A DNA stretch of 64,000 bases from Pseudomonas leptonychotis (GCF_004920405.1 NZ_RFLV01000002.1:248001-312000); one strand, 5' to 3'; positions 20,319 to 29,558 are shown, numbered from the stretch's first letter. A program made the numbers and translations. The notes: a model not told the origin generated them from the letters alone.

Positions 20319-21236
20319 ATGAATCTCAACAAGGTCGATCTCAACCTGTTTGTCGTCTTCGATGCCATCTACACTGAAGCTAATCTGACCCGCGCAGGGC
20401 AGATCGTCGGCATTACCCAGCCCGCAGTGTCTAACGCCCTCGCGCGCCTGCGCGAAACCTTTAATGACCCGCTGTTCGTGCGTACCGCTCAAGGCATGGT
20501 GCCCACACCGATGGCGCAGAACATCATCAGCCCGGTACGCAATGCCCTGCAGCAGCTGCGCATCTCGGTGCAGGAAAGCCGCATCTTCAACCCTGCCCAA
20601 GCCAACAAAACCTTTCGCATCAGCATGACTGACCTCACCGAGGCCATCGTTTTGCCGCCACTGTTTCAACGTCTGCGCCGCATGGCGCCGAACGTGAATA
20701 TTGAAAGCATGTTGGCGCGCCGCCGTGAAACCACCAAGGAACTGGCCGCCGGTCGATTGGATTTTGCCGTGGATGCACCGCTCAACACCGATCCGCAGGT
20801 GCGCCACGTTAAGCTGATGGAAGATCGCTACGTCTGCGCCATGCGCCGTGGTCACCCCATGGCCAAGGACAAACTTAGCCTGGACGAATACATGGGCCTG
20901 ACCCATATCCATATTTCCAGCCGTCGTAGCGGCTTAGGTCATGTCGACCTGGCACTGGGTCGCATGGGTATTCAGCGCAAGATCGCCCTGCGCTCGCAGC
21001 ATTACTTGATGGCCACCACCGTGCTGCAAGGCACCGACATGGCCATGACCGTGCCTGAGCGCTTTGCCCGGCGTAACGACCTGCATTATGTGGAGCTGCC
21101 GATTAAGGACATGACACCGCTGGAAACCCATCTGTACTGGCACGAAAGCACCGACCAAGACCCGGCCAACCGTTGGATGCGCGAGCAGATCATCGAAATA
21201 TCTCAGCAAGCCACGGCTCAGGAAAAGAAAGCCTAA
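20319..21236 (+). CDS. LysR-family transcriptional regulator
   Basis: Regulator of 305 residues. The N-terminal helix-turn-helix reads LTRAGQIVGITQPAVSNALARLRE (given here as the family HTH region, residues about 20-45), then FNDPLFVRTAQGMVPTP. An effector-binding domain spans about 90-295. It resembles the NodD/NahR-like branch of LysR proteins. Being divergent from the acyl-CoA dehydrogenase suggests that gene is its target, with an acyl-CoA or fatty acid as a possible inducer (inference). Confidence 0.9.
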   Translation: MNLNKVDLNLFVVFDAIYTEANLTRAGQIVGITQPAVSNALARLRETFNDPLFVRTAQGMVPTPMAQNIISPVRNALQQLRISVQESRIFNPAQANKTFRISMTDLTEAIVLPPLFQRLRRMAPNVNIESMLARRRETTKELAAGRLDFAVDAPLNTDPQVRHVKLMEDRYVCAMRRGHPMAKDKLSLDEYMGLTHIHISSRRSGLGHVDLALGRMGIQRKIALRSQHYLMATTVLQGTDMAMTVPERFARRNDLHYVELPIKDMTPLETHLYWHESTDQDPANRWMREQIIEISQQATAQEKKA

Positions 21237-21368
21237 CGGCGAATGCGCCACGCTATTTGTGAGCAAGTAAATCGCCTGCTAGAGGCCAGCACTATGCTTC
21301 AATGACCTGGACGGCCCTGCCTTTGAAACCGCTGGCGATGAGCTCAGGTGCCGCACGAGGAACACAGC

Positions 21369-21590
21369 ATGAATTCAATCCGGATTATCTCCATCGCCCT
21401 GATCGTGGCAGGCCTATTAGGGCTGCTGTATGGCGGCTTCAGTTACACCAAGGACACCACCGCAGTGAAGCTCGGCCCGATCGAACTCTCGGTGCAGGAG
21501 AAGGAAAGAGTCAACGTGCCAGTTTGGGCGGGTATCGGCGCCATACTCGCCGGCGGTTTGCTGTTCGGCTTTGCCGGCAGAAAGCCTTAG
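21369..21590 (+). CDS. Small two-helix membrane protein
   Basis: Hypothetical protein of 73 residues. ATG 21369 is preceded by GAGGAACAC and starts MNSIRIISIALIVAGLLGLL (helix 1, about 5-25). A polar middle follows (VKLGPIELSVQEKERVNV), then a second helix, WAGIGAILAGGLLFGFAG (about 53-70), and a basic tail RKP. It resembles widespread short inner-membrane proteins of unknown role. It precedes a phosphatase-like gene by 51 bp. Confidence 0.7.
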   Translation: MNSIRIISIALIVAGLLGLLYGGFSYTKDTTAVKLGPIELSVQEKERVNVPVWAGIGAILAGGLLFGFAGRKP

Positions 21591-21641
21591 GCCTTCCGTT
21601 TACCCCAAGCGCTTAGCTCGGGACCGATCAGGGACGATTGT

Positions 21642-21986
21642 TTGCCACTTAAACTGCTATTTATCTGCGCCAAGAACCGCCTGCGCAGCCCGACCGCCGA
21701 ACAGTTGTTCGCTGACTGGCCTGGCGTGGAAACCGCATCGTCCGGCGTCAATCACGACGCTGACACGCCGGTCTGCCCAGAGCTATTGGCCTGGGCGGAC
21801 CTGATTCTGGTGATGCAACGGATTCATCGCAGCAAACTCACCCGCAAGTTCAAAGCTCAGTTGGGTAGCAAGCGCATCGTCTGCCTGGATATCGCCGACG
21901 ATTACGCGTTTATGGATCCGGCGCTGATTGACCTGCTAAACACACGGGTACTGCGCTATTTGCCTATACAACAGCCCGCCAGCTAA
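21642..21986 (+). CDS. Low-molecular-weight tyrosine-phosphatase-like protein
   Basis: Short cytoplasmic protein of 114 residues, probably starting at TTG 21642 (translated M). The N-terminal LLFICAKNRLRSPTAEQLF has the CX5R phosphatase loop (Cys9, Arg15) right after a hydrophobic strand, as in low-molecular-weight PTPs. The length is shorter than the usual 150 or so residues, and the loop CAKNRLRS differs from the canonical CxGNxCRS. Substrate unknown. The start codon is uncertain because no other ATG fits the strand before the loop. Confidence 0.7.
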   Translation: MPLKLLFICAKNRLRSPTAEQLFADWPGVETASSGVNHDADTPVCPELLAWADLILVMQRIHRSKLTRKFKAQLGSKRIVCLDIADDYAFMDPALIDLLNTRVLRYLPIQQPAS

Positions 21987-22026
21987 CCGCTTATCCCTGG
22001 TCAGCCAGCTTTCGCTTGTATTCTCG

Positions 22027-22052
22027 GCTCAACACTTCATGGCGTGTTGAGC
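22027..22052. repeat. Hairpin downstream of the phosphatase-like gene
   Basis: Perfect 9-bp stem GCTCAACAC / GTGTTGAGC with an 8-base loop and no T run. It could be a weak terminator or a transcript-end structure. Confidence 0.45.
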
Positions 22053-22150
22053 TAAAAGCGCTAAGCAACTGTTTTTAAAGTGATCATGCCCCGCTAGAAA
22101 TCCCCCTCACTCGGTGCTTAATTAAGTGAGTTGACTAAATGGGCTCGCAG

Positions 22151-22168
22151 CTTTACGTTAACGTAAAG
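22151..22168. promoter_or_regulatory. Perfect palindrome upstream of liuR (LiuR operator candidate)
   Basis: CTTTACGTTAACGTAAAG is a perfect 18-bp palindrome 20 bp upstream of the liuR start. TTGACT at 22131-22136 lies just before it and could be a -35 element, which places the palindrome across the -10 region as MerR-family regulators prefer. LiuR is known to autoregulate the liu operon; assigning this site to it is inference. Confidence 0.75.
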
Positions 22169-22187
22169 GTAAGCAAGAGCGTTGCGC

Positions 22188-22589
22188 ATGTCTGTCATCA
22201 CCTACTCCATTTCTGAACTGGCCCGCGAGTTGGATATCACCACTCGCGCCATCCGCTTCTATGAAGAACAACAGATGCTCAGCCCTGAGCGGCGTGGCCT
22301 TGAGCGTATTTACACCGCCAAGGACAAGGTCACCCTCAAGCTGATCCTGCGCGGCAAGCGCATCGGTTTCTCCCTAGCCGAATGCAAAGAGCTGATTGAG
22401 CTGTACGACCCCGTGCACGGCAATCACAAGCAGCTACACACCTTTATGAGCAAGATCGCCGAGCGTCGTGCGCAATTGCAGCAGCAGCTTCTGGACATCG
22501 AACAGATGCAGCTTGAGCTCGATACCGCCGAGGAGCGCTGCCTCGCAGCCTTATCCGAAACCGATAAAAAACAAGTGTTTACCTCTTAA
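22188..22589 (+). CDS. liuR: MerR-family regulator LiuR
   Basis: Regulator of branched-chain amino acid (leucine/isovalerate) breakdown, 133 residues from ATG 22188. The N-terminal MerR helix-turn-helix reads [20 protein letters not shown], followed by the second wing [21 protein letters not shown]-terminal coiled coil ([20 protein letters not shown]) serves for dimerisation. It is first in the liu operon, 29 bp before liuA. An upstream in-frame TTG at 22182 would add two residues. Confidence 0.92.
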   Translation: MSVITYSISELARELDITTRAIRFYEEQQMLSPERRGLERIYTAKDKVTLKLILRGKRIGFSLAECKELIELYDPVHGNHKQLHTFMSKIAERRAQLQQQLLDIEQMQLELDTAEERCLAALSETDKKQVFTS

Positions 22590-22618
22590 ACCTAAGAACA
22601 ATTAATACAGGTGGAACC

Positions 22619-23782
22619 ATGAGCTATCCGTCCCTCAACTTCGGCCTCGGCGAGACCATCGACATGCTGCGTGACGCGGTGCGTCAGTTCGCCCAAGGCG
22701 AACTGGCTCCACGTGCCGCGCAGATCGACCGCGACAACGAGTTCCCCATGGACATGTGGCGCAAGTTCGGCGACATGGGCCTGCTCGGCATGACCGTCGC
22801 CGAAGAATACGGCGGCACCAACATGGGCTACCTGGCCCACGTGGTGGCCATGGAAGAGATCAGCCGCGCCTCGGCCTCGGTCGGTCTGTCCTACGGTGCT
22901 CACTCCAACCTGTGTCTGAACCAGATCCACAAGAACGGCACACCTGAGCAAAAAGCCAAGTACCTGCCCAAGCTCTGCTCCGGCGAGCACATTGGTGCCC
23001 TGGCGATGAGTGAGCCTAATGCTGGCTCCGACGTGGTGTCGATGAAACTGCGCGCTGACCGCAAAGGCGATCACTACGTGCTTAACGGCAACAAGATGTG
23101 GATCACCAACGGTCCGGATGCCCACACCTACGTGATCTACGCCAAGACTGACGTCGCCGCCGGTTCCAAAGGCATGACCGCCTTTATCGTCGAACGCGAC
23201 GCCAAAGGTTTCTCCCGCCACCAGAAGCTTGACAAGCTGGGCATGCGCGGCTCCAACACCTGCGAACTGGTGTTTCAGGATTGTGAGGTGCCGGCGGAAA
23301 ATATCCTCGGAGCCGAAGGCCGTGGCGTGGCCGTGCTGATGAGCGGCCTGGATTTTGAGCGCACCGTGCTCTCCGGCGGCCCGACCGGGATCATGCAGGC
23401 CTGTATGGATGTGGTCGTGCCCTACGTGCACGAGCGCCGCCAGTTCGGCCAGTCGATCGGCGAGTTCCAGCTGATCCAAGGCAAGCTGGCCGACATGTAC
23501 GCCGGGATGAACGCGTCCAAGTCCTACCTGTACAACGTGGCCAAGGCCTGCGATCGCGGCGAAGAATCGCGCAAAGACGCCGCTGCGGTGATCCTCTACA
23601 CCGCCGAAATGGCCACCAAAATGGCCCTAGATACCATCCAGATCCTCGGTGGTAACGGCTATACCAACGAATACCCGGCGGGCCGCCTGCTGCGTGACGC
23701 CAAGCTGTATGAGATTGGCGCTGGCACCAGCGAAATTCGCCGCATGCTGATCGGTCGCGAGCTGTTCAACGAAACCAAATAG
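22619..23782 (+). CDS. liuA: Isovaleryl-CoA dehydrogenase
   Basis: FAD enzyme converting isovaleryl-CoA to 3-methylcrotonyl-CoA, third step of leucine catabolism. It has 387 residues, full length. Visible blocks are [95 protein letters not shown] and the acyl-CoA dehydrogenase signature [19 protein letters not shown]. It starts 29 bp after liuR. A REP-like doublet separates it from liuB. Confidence 0.95.
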   Translation: MSYPSLNFGLGETIDMLRDAVRQFAQGELAPRAAQIDRDNEFPMDMWRKFGDMGLLGMTVAEEYGGTNMGYLAHVVAMEEISRASASVGLSYGAHSNLCLNQIHKNGTPEQKAKYLPKLCSGEHIGALAMSEPNAGSDVVSMKLRADRKGDHYVLNGNKMWITNGPDAHTYVIYAKTDVAAGSKGMTAFIVERDAKGFSRHQKLDKLGMRGSNTCELVFQDCEVPAENILGAEGRGVAVLMSGLDFERTVLSGGPTGIMQACMDVVVPYVHERRQFGQSIGEFQLIQGKLADMYAGMNASKSYLYNVAKACDRGEESRKDAAAVILYTAEMATKMALDTIQILGGNGYTNEYPAGRLLRDAKLYEIGAGTSEIRRMLIGRELFNETK

Positions 23783-23791
23783 CACTAACTC

Positions 23792-23859
23792 GTAGGGTGG
23801 AAAACCGCGAAGCGTTTTCCACCAGAGCCGGTGGATGGACAAAGCGCCATCCACCCTAC
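23792..23859. repeat. REP-like doublet, GTAGGGTGG family, copy 1
   Basis: Outer ends GTAGGGTGG / CCACCCTAC are perfectly inverted. Two internal hairpins, GTGGAAAAC...GTTTTCCAC and GTGGATGG...CCATCCAC, lie back to back. It sits between liuA and liuB; related copies are at 53659 and 58351. Confidence 0.85.
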
Positions 23860-23881
23860 GGACTGAACCGGAGCCAACTCA

Positions 23882-25489
23882 ATGGCCATCCTGCACACCC
23901 AGATTAATACCCGTTCGCCGGAGTTCGCTGCCAACACCGCCGCGATGCTCACCCAGGTGAACGACTTGCGCGCCCTGCTCGCCCGCGTTCACGAAGGCGG
24001 CGGGGCCAAGGCCCAGGAACGCCACACCTCACGCGGCAAGTTGCTGCCCCGCGAGCGTATCAACCGCCTGCTCGATGCCGGCTCGCCCTTCCTCGAAATC
24101 GGCCAGTTAGCCGCCTACGAGGTGTATGGCGAAGACGTACCAGCAGCCGGCGTGGTGGCGGGCATTGGCCGGGTTGAAGGCGTCGAATGCATGATCGTGG
24201 CCAACGACGCCACGGTAAAAGGCGGCAGCTACTACCCGCTGACGGTGAAAAAGCACCTGCGTGCGCAAACCATCGCTCAGCAGAATCGCCTGCCGTGCAT
24301 CTACCTGGTCGACTCCGGCGGCGCCAACCTGCCGCGCCAAGATGAAGTATTCCCGGATCGCGAACACTTCGGTCGCATCTTCTTCAATCAGGCCAACATG
24401 AGCGCCATGGGCATTCCGCAAATCGCCGTGGTCATGGGCTCTTGCACCGCGGGCGGCGCTTACGTGCCGGCCATGGCTGATGAAGCGATCATGGTGCGCA
24501 ACCAGGCCACCATCTTCCTCGCCGGCCCGCCGCTGGTAAAAGCGGCGACTGGCGAAGTGGTCAGCGCCGAAGACCTCGGCGGCGCCGATGTGCACTGTAA
24601 AACCTCAGGCGTGGCCGACCATTACGCCGACAACGATGAACACGCCCTGGCATTGGCGCGGCGCAGCATCAGCAATTTGAACTGGTGCAAGCTCGGCGTA
24701 CTCAACAAGCGCGCGCCGATCAACCCGCTGTACAACGGTGACGAGCTGTACGGAGTGATCCCGGCCGACGCCAAGCAGCCGTTCGATGTGCGTGAAGTAA
24801 TCGCCCGCACCGTTGACGGTAGCGTGTTCGATGAATTCAAAGCGCTGTTTGGCGCAACCCTGGTCTGCGGTTTTGCACATATCCACGGCTATCCGGTGGC
24901 GATCCTCGCCAATAACGGGATTTTGTTCGCTGAATCGGCACAAAAAGGCGCGCACTTCATCGAGCTGGCCTGCCAGCGCGGCATTCCACTGCTGTTTCTA
25001 CAGAACATCACCGGCTTTATGGTCGGGCAGAAGTACGAAGCCGGCGGCATCGCCAAGCACGGCGCCAAGCTGGTCAACGCCGTGGCCTGCGCCAAGGTGC
25101 CGAAGTTCACCGTGATCATCGGTGGCAGCTTCGGCGCCGGTAACTACGGCATGTGCGGCCGCGCCTTTGAGCCACGCTTTCTGTGGATGTGGCCGAATGC
25201 GCGCATCGGCGTGATGGGCGCCGAACAGGCTGCCGGCGTGCTGGTGCAGGTTAAGCACGAGCAAGCCGCCCGCGCCGGGCATGAGTTCTCCGCAGAGGAT
25301 GAGGCCAAGCTCAAGCAGCCGATCCTCGAGCAGTACGAGCGCCAGGGCCACCCCTACTACTCCAGCGCCCGACTGTGGGACGACGGCGTGATCGACCCGG
25401 CGCAAACTCGCGATGTACTGGGCCTGGCGCTGTCCGCCAGCCTCAACGCGCCAATCGAGCCGACCACCTTTGGTGTGTTCCGCATGTGA
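23882..25489 (+). CDS. liuB: 3-methylcrotonyl-CoA carboxylase, carboxyltransferase (beta) subunit
   Basis: Transfers carboxyl from biotin to 3-methylcrotonyl-CoA, giving 3-methylglutaconyl-CoA. It has 535 residues, the usual length for the MCC beta subunit. Marks are the N-terminal crotonase half with [20 protein letters not shown] and [19 protein letters not shown], and the C-terminal half with [39 protein letters not shown] and [19 protein letters not shown]. It partners the biotin carboxylase subunit LiuD two genes downstream. Confidence 0.96.
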   Translation: MAILHTQINTRSPEFAANTAAMLTQVNDLRALLARVHEGGGAKAQERHTSRGKLLPRERINRLLDAGSPFLEIGQLAAYEVYGEDVPAAGVVAGIGRVEGVECMIVANDATVKGGSYYPLTVKKHLRAQTIAQQNRLPCIYLVDSGGANLPRQDEVFPDREHFGRIFFNQANMSAMGIPQIAVVMGSCTAGGAYVPAMADEAIMVRNQATIFLAGPPLVKAATGEVVSAEDLGGADVHCKTSGVADHYADNDEHALALARRSISNLNWCKLGVLNKRAPINPLYNGDELYGVIPADAKQPFDVREVIARTVDGSVFDEFKALFGATLVCGFAHIHGYPVAILANNGILFAESAQKGAHFIELACQRGIPLLFLQNITGFMVGQKYEAGGIAKHGAKLVNAVACAKVPKFTVIIGGSFGAGNYGMCGRAFEPRFLWMWPNARIGVMGAEQAAGVLVQVKHEQAARAGHEFSAEDEAKLKQPILEQYERQGHPYYSSARLWDDGVIDPAQTRDVLGLALSASLNAPIEPTTFGVFRM

Positions 25490-25497
25490 CCTGCCTA

Positions 25498-25557
25498 TGT
25501 GGGAGGGACTTTAGTCGCGACAAGTTGAAAAGAATCGCGGCTAAAGCCCCTCCCACA
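25498..25557. repeat. REP-like inverted repeat, GTGGGAGG family, copy 1
   Basis: A 23-bp stem with two mismatches: arms start TGTGGGAGGG and end CCCTCCCACA, and the inner parts are CTTTAGTCGCGA / TCGCGGCTAAAG. It lies between liuB and liuC; related copies are at 28462 and 50914. Confidence 0.85.
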
Positions 25558-25588
25558 AGAATTGGATAATCTTTTGAGTCAGAACTCC

Positions 25589-26380
25589 ATGACCGATTTC
25601 ACCACCATCCAGCTCGAAACAGACCCACGCGGCTTCGCCACGCTATGGCTCAATCGCGCCGACAAGAACAACGCCTTTAACGCCGAGATGATTCGCGAAC
25701 TGATCCTCGCCCTCGATGCGGTGATGGCCAACAAGTCCCTGCGCTTTCTGCTGCTGCGTGGCCGCGGCAAGCACTTCTCCGCTGGCGCTGATTTAGCCTG
25801 GATGCAACACGCCGCTACACTCGACTACACCGCCAATCTGGCTGACTCGCGCGAGCTGGCCGAGCTGATGCACAACCTTTACCAGTTGAAGATCCCGACC
25901 CTGGCCGTGGTCCAAGGTGCGGCCTTCGGCGGCGCGCTGGGCTTGATCAGCTGCTGCGATATGGCCATTGGCGCCAGCGATGCGCAGCTGTGCCTGTCGG
26001 AAGTGCGCATCGGTCTAGCGCCCGCTGTAATCAGCCCCTTCGTCGTGCAAGCGATTGGCGAGCGCGCGGCGCGGCGATACGCGCTAACAGCCGAGCGTTT
26101 TAGCGGTGAACGCGCGCAAGAGCTGGGCCTGTTTGCCGAAAGCTACCCGCCTACCGAACTCGACACCCAGGTAGAAAACTGGGTCGCCACCCTGCTGCTC
26201 AATAGCCCGCAGGCCATGCTGGCCAGTAAAGACCTGCTGCGTGAAGTCGGCAGTGGCGTACTGACCCCGGCCCTGCGCCGCTATACCGAAAACGCCATTG
26301 CCCGTATCCGCGTCAGTGCGGAAGGTCAGGAAGGTCTGCGCGCTTTCCTGGATAAACGCAAACCGAGCTGGCAGGAGTAA
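25589..26380 (+). CDS. liuC: 3-methylglutaconyl-CoA hydratase (enoyl-CoA hydratase family)
   Basis: Hydrates 3-methylglutaconyl-CoA to HMG-CoA in leucine catabolism. It has 263 residues from ATG 25589. Crotonase-fold marks are LRGRGKHFSAGADLAWMQ (first oxyanion-hole strand), VQGAAFGGALGLISCCDMAI (second oxyanion-hole glycine segment) and LCLSEVRIGLAPAVISPF with the catalytic Glu. It ends FLDKRKPSWQE. Its TAA overlaps the ATG of a 32-codon ORF before liuD whose end resembles the LiuC end (see the feature at 26380). Confidence 0.94.
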   Translation: MTDFTTIQLETDPRGFATLWLNRADKNNAFNAEMIRELILALDAVMANKSLRFLLLRGRGKHFSAGADLAWMQHAATLDYTANLADSRELAELMHNLYQLKIPTLAVVQGAAFGGALGLISCCDMAIGASDAQLCLSEVRIGLAPAVISPFVVQAIGERAARRYALTAERFSGERAQELGLFAESYPPTELDTQVENWVATLLLNSPQAMLASKDLLREVGSGVLTPALRRYTENAIARIRVSAEGQEGLRAFLDKRKPSWQE

Positions 26381-26478
26381 TGACCATGATCATCGTCCTT
26401 GACGCAGTGGTTATTTTCGCCCTGCGCGGCCAGCTGCTCGATAAACCTAAGCCCGCCTGGCAGGAGCCATCCGCATGA
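26380..26478 (+). CDS. Possible 32-aa ORF between liuC and liuD with a LiuC-like tail
   Basis: This frame overlaps the liuC stop (TAATG) and ends in the TGA that overlaps the liuD start (ATGA), so it is coupled on both sides. It reads MTMIIVLDAVVIFALRGQLL then DKPKPAWQEPSA. The segment DKPKPAWQE closely matches the LiuC C-terminus DKRKPSWQE, and the DNA under both is similar (GATAAAC...TGGCAGGAG). It may be a duplicated LiuC tail carrying the original liuD ribosome site, or a real small peptide. No function can be assigned, and translation is unproven. Confidence 0.35.
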   Translation: MTMIIVLDAVVIFALRGQLLDKPKPAWQEPSA

Positions 26479-28451
26479 GCCTCAAGCCTATCGACACATT
26501 GCTGGTAGCCAACCGTGGCGAAATCGCCTGCCGGGTGATGCACACGGCCAAAGCCATGGGCATTCGTACGGTGGCGGTACACAGCGCCATCGATGCAAAC
26601 GCGCGCCATGTGCGCGAAGCCGATGTGGCAGTAAACCTCGGCGGGGCCAAGCCGGCAGACAGTTACCTGCTGGTGGATAAGCTGATCGCCGCCGCCCAGG
26701 CCAGCGGCGCCCAAGCGATTCACCCTGGCTATGGCTTTCTTTCGGAAAACGCCGGCTTTGCCCGCGCCATTGAAGCCGCTGGGCTGATCTTTCTCGGCCC
26801 GCCTGCCTCAGCCATCGATGCCATGGGCAGCAAATCCGCCGCCAAAGCCTTGATGGACGCCGCCGGCGTACCGCTGGTGCCGGGTTATCACGGCGAAGCG
26901 CAGGATGCGCAAACCTTCTGCGACGCGTCTGCGCGTATCGGCTATCCCGTACTGCTCAAAGCCACGGCAGGTGGCGGCGGCAAGGGCATGAAGGTGGTTG
27001 AACGCGAAAGCGAACTGGCCGAAGCGCTGGCCTCGGCCCAGCGCGAAGCGCAGTCGTCGTTTGGCGACTCGCGCATGCTGGTAGAGAAATACGTGCTCAA
27101 GCCACGCCATGTGGAAATCCAGGTATTCGCCGACAGCCACGGTAACTGCCTGTACCTGAATGAGCGCGACTGTTCGATCCAACGCCGTCACCAAAAAGTG
27201 GTCGAAGAAGCACCCGCACCGGGGCTTACGCCTGAGCTGCGCCGCGCCATGGGCGAAGCCGCGGTAAAAGCCGCGCAAGCCATCGGCTATGTCGGCGCTG
27301 GCACCGTGGAGTTCCTGCTGGATGAGCGCGGCGACTTCTTCTTTATGGAGATGAACACCCGCCTGCAAGTCGAGCACCCGGTCACCGAACTGATCACCGG
27401 CCTTGACCTCGTCGCTTGGCAGATCCGCGTAGCCCGTGGCGAAGCACTGCCGATCAGCCAAGAGCAAGTACCACTGATAGGCCACGCCATCGAAGTGCGC
27501 CTGTACGCCGAAGACCCGGACAACGACTTTCTCCCGGCTACCGGCACCCTGGCGCTGTACCGCGAAGCAGCAGCGGGCCCAGGCCGGCGCGTCGACAGCG
27601 GCGTCAGTGAAGGCGATGAAGTCTCGCCGTTCTACGACCCTATGCTCGGCAAGCTGATCGCCTGGGGCGAAAACCGCGAAGAGGCACGCCTGCGCCTGCT
27701 GGCCATGCTCAAGGAAACCTGCGTGGGCGGCGTGCGCACCAACCTGACATTCCTCACCCGCGTACTGGCCCACCCGGCCTTTGCCGCAGCGGAACTGGAC
27801 ACCGGCTTTATCCCGCGCCATGAAGCACAACTGCTGCCACCAGTGAGCGAACTGCCTGCCGAGTTCTGGCAGTTAGCCGCCGATGCCTTCGTGCAGAGCG
27901 AGGCGCCGCAGCAGCGCCATGACGACTACCACTCTCCGTGGGCCAGTAACAACGGCTTGCGCCTGGGTTTACCGGCAGAAACCGACCTGCATCTAAGCTG
28001 CCAAGGCGAACGGCAGGTGGTGCGCCTGCGTCACGCGGCCGCCGCAACGGTGCAGTTGCACGGCGAAACGCTGTCGGTGACCTGTGATGGTTTGCGCCAG
28101 CAGCATCAGGCGATCCGTCGTGGGAATACGTTGTATCTGCACTACGCCGGCGAACTGCGCAGCATTCAGCGTTTCGATCCCATCGCCGAAGTCGAAGCCA
28201 GCCACAGCCAGCACGGCGGCCTTACCGCCCCCATGAACGGCAGCATCGTGCGGGTACTGGTCGAAACCGGTCAGCAGGTCGAAGCCGGCACCGCACTGGT
28301 GGTGCTGGAAGCAATGAAGATGGAGCACAGCATCCGCGCCGCCCATGCCGGAACGATCAAGGCGCTGTATTGCAACGAAGGCGAGATGGTCAGCGAAGGC
28401 GCGGTGCTGGTCGAACTCGACGAAGCAAACACATCGGATGACGCTGTTTAA
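26475..28451 (+). CDS. liuD: 3-methylcrotonyl-CoA carboxylase, biotin-containing (alpha) subunit
   Basis: ATP-dependent biotin carboxylase subunit of MCC, 658 residues. It opens TLLVANRGEIACRVMHTAKA (biotin carboxylase N domain). The ATP-grasp domain shows KATAGGGGKGMKVV and ERDCSIQRRHQKVVEEAPAP, and later EMNTRLQVEHPVTELITGLD. The C-terminal biotinyl domain carries EAMKMEHS with the biotinylated lysine at about residue 615. It should form the alpha6-beta6 complex with LiuB. A ribosome site GGCAGGAG sits at 26460-26467. Confidence 0.96.
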   Translation: MSLKPIDTLLVANRGEIACRVMHTAKAMGIRTVAVHSAIDANARHVREADVAVNLGGAKPADSYLLVDKLIAAAQASGAQAIHPGYGFLSENAGFARAIEAAGLIFLGPPASAIDAMGSKSAAKALMDAAGVPLVPGYHGEAQDAQTFCDASARIGYPVLLKATAGGGGKGMKVVERESELAEALASAQREAQSSFGDSRMLVEKYVLKPRHVEIQVFADSHGNCLYLNERDCSIQRRHQKVVEEAPAPGLTPELRRAMGEAAVKAAQAIGYVGAGTVEFLLDERGDFFFMEMNTRLQVEHPVTELITGLDLVAWQIRVARGEALPISQEQVPLIGHAIEVRLYAEDPDNDFLPATGTLALYREAAAGPGRRVDSGVSEGDEVSPFYDPMLGKLIAWGENREEARLRLLAMLKETCVGGVRTNLTFLTRVLAHPAFAAAELDTGFIPRHEAQLLPPVSELPAEFWQLAADAFVQSEAPQQRHDDYHSPWASNNGLRLGLPAETDLHLSCQGERQVVRLRHAAAATVQLHGETLSVTCDGLRQQHQAIRRGNTLYLHYAGELRSIQRFDPIAEVEASHSQHGGLTAPMNGSIVRVLVETGQQVEAGTALVVLEAMKMEHSIRAAHAGTIKALYCNEGEMVSEGAVLVELDEANTSDDAV

Positions 28452-28461
28452 AGGATGATCC

Positions 28462-28520
28462 GTGGGAGGGGCTTTAGCCGCGAGCGGTATATCGCATGTC
28501 GCGGCTAAAGCCCCTCCCAC
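28462..28520. repeat. REP-like inverted repeat, GTGGGAGG family, copy 2
   Basis: A perfect 22-bp stem starting GTGGGAGGGGCTTTAG around a 15-base loop, between liuD and liuE. This is the best-preserved copy in the window. Confidence 0.88.
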
Positions 28521-28551
28521 AGCCCAGTGACACCAGATCAAACCATTGCAA

Positions 28552-28583
28552 CGTAGGATGGGTTGAGCGCAACGATACCCATC
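28552..28583. repeat. Degenerate short repeat before liuE
   Basis: GTAGGATGGGTTGAGCGCAA followed by CGATACCCATC; the GATGGG / CCCATC arms can pair. It looks like half of a dispersed Pseudomonas intergenic repeat. Only this copy is present here, so the call is weak. Confidence 0.4.
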
Positions 28584-28604
28584 AATAGGCACAACGAGGC
28601 AGCC

Positions 28605-29507
28605 ATGAACCTACCCAAACAAGTGCGCCTGGTCGAAGTCGGCCCGCGCGACGGTTTGCAGAACGAGAAACAACCGATCAGCGTCGCCGACAAAGTGCGC
28701 TTGGTCGATGACCTGTCCGCCGCTGGGCTGGGTTATATCGAAGTCGGTAGCTTCGTCTCGCCCAAGTGGGTGCCGCAGATGGCCGGCAGCGCCGAAGTGT
28801 TTGCGCAGATCCAACAGCAACCCGGCATTACCTACGCAGCCCTCGCCCCCAATCTGCGAGGCTTTGAGGCCGCGCTTGAGGCCGGGGTAAAAGAAGTCGC
28901 CGTATTTGCTGCTGCTTCTGAGGCCTTCTCGCAAAAGAACATCAACTGCTCAATCGCCGAAAGCCTTGAACGTTTTGTGCCGCTAATGGACGCGGCCAAG
29001 CAGCACGGTGTGCGCGTGCGTGGCTATGTCTCTTGCGTACTGAGTTGCCCCTATGACGGCAGCGTGCCGCCCGAGCAGGTCGCCAGCGTAGCTCGCGAGC
29101 TGTACAAGATGGGTTGCTACGAAGTCTCGCTGGGCGACACCATCGGTGCCGGCACCGCAGGTGCAACCCGTCACCTATTTAACGTGGTTGGCCGTGAAGT
29201 ACCACGCAACTTGCTGGCCGGGCATTTCCACGACACCTACGGCCAGGCCCTGACCAATATTTACGCCAGCCTGCAGGAAGGCATCAACGTATTCGACAGT
29301 TCGGTCGCCGGTTTGGGCGGTTGCCCTTACGCCAAAGGCGCAACTGGTAACGTCGCCACTGAAGATGTGTTGTATCTGCTCAATGGCTTGGGCATCGCCA
29401 CTGGCATTGATATGGACAAGCTGATCGACGCTGGCCAGCGTATTTGCACGGTGCTGGACAAAGCCAACGGCTCGCGAGTGGCACGGGCCAAACTGGCCAG
29501 CCAATAA
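28605..29507 (+). CDS. liuE: Hydroxymethylglutaryl-CoA lyase
   Basis: Cleaves HMG-CoA to acetyl-CoA and acetoacetate, the last liu step. It has 300 residues from ATG 28605 (ribosome site ACGAGGCAG). Marks are VEVGPRDGLQNEKQPI (metal- and substrate-binding Asp/Arg), GSFVSPKWVPQMAG, VSLGDTIGAGTAGATR, AGHFHDTYGQALTN (metal His) and VAGLGGCPYAKGATGNVATE, which includes the catalytic cysteine. An upstream in-frame start at 28563 lies in repeat sequence and is rejected. Confidence 0.95.
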   Translation: MNLPKQVRLVEVGPRDGLQNEKQPISVADKVRLVDDLSAAGLGYIEVGSFVSPKWVPQMAGSAEVFAQIQQQPGITYAALAPNLRGFEAALEAGVKEVAVFAAASEAFSQKNINCSIAESLERFVPLMDAAKQHGVRVRGYVSCVLSCPYDGSVPPEQVASVARELYKMGCYEVSLGDTIGAGTAGATRHLFNVVGREVPRNLLAGHFHDTYGQALTNIYASLQEGINVFDSSVAGLGGCPYAKGATGNVATEDVLYLLNGLGIATGIDMDKLIDAGQRICTVLDKANGSRVARAKLASQ

Positions 29508-29541
29508 CAAGCCCACAGCGGCATGGGCGGTGTCAGGCTTT

Positions 29542-29558
29542 CTTTACATACTGTAAAG
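29542..29558. promoter_or_regulatory. LiuR-like palindrome upstream of acetoacetyl-CoA synthetase gene
   Basis: CTTTACATACTGTAAAG has the same CTTTAC/GTAAAG half-sites as the palindrome before liuR, with a 5-base instead of 6-base centre. It lies 172 bp before the aacS start. It could be a second LiuR site (inference); a hairpin at the liuE transcript end is the alternative. Confidence 0.45.
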
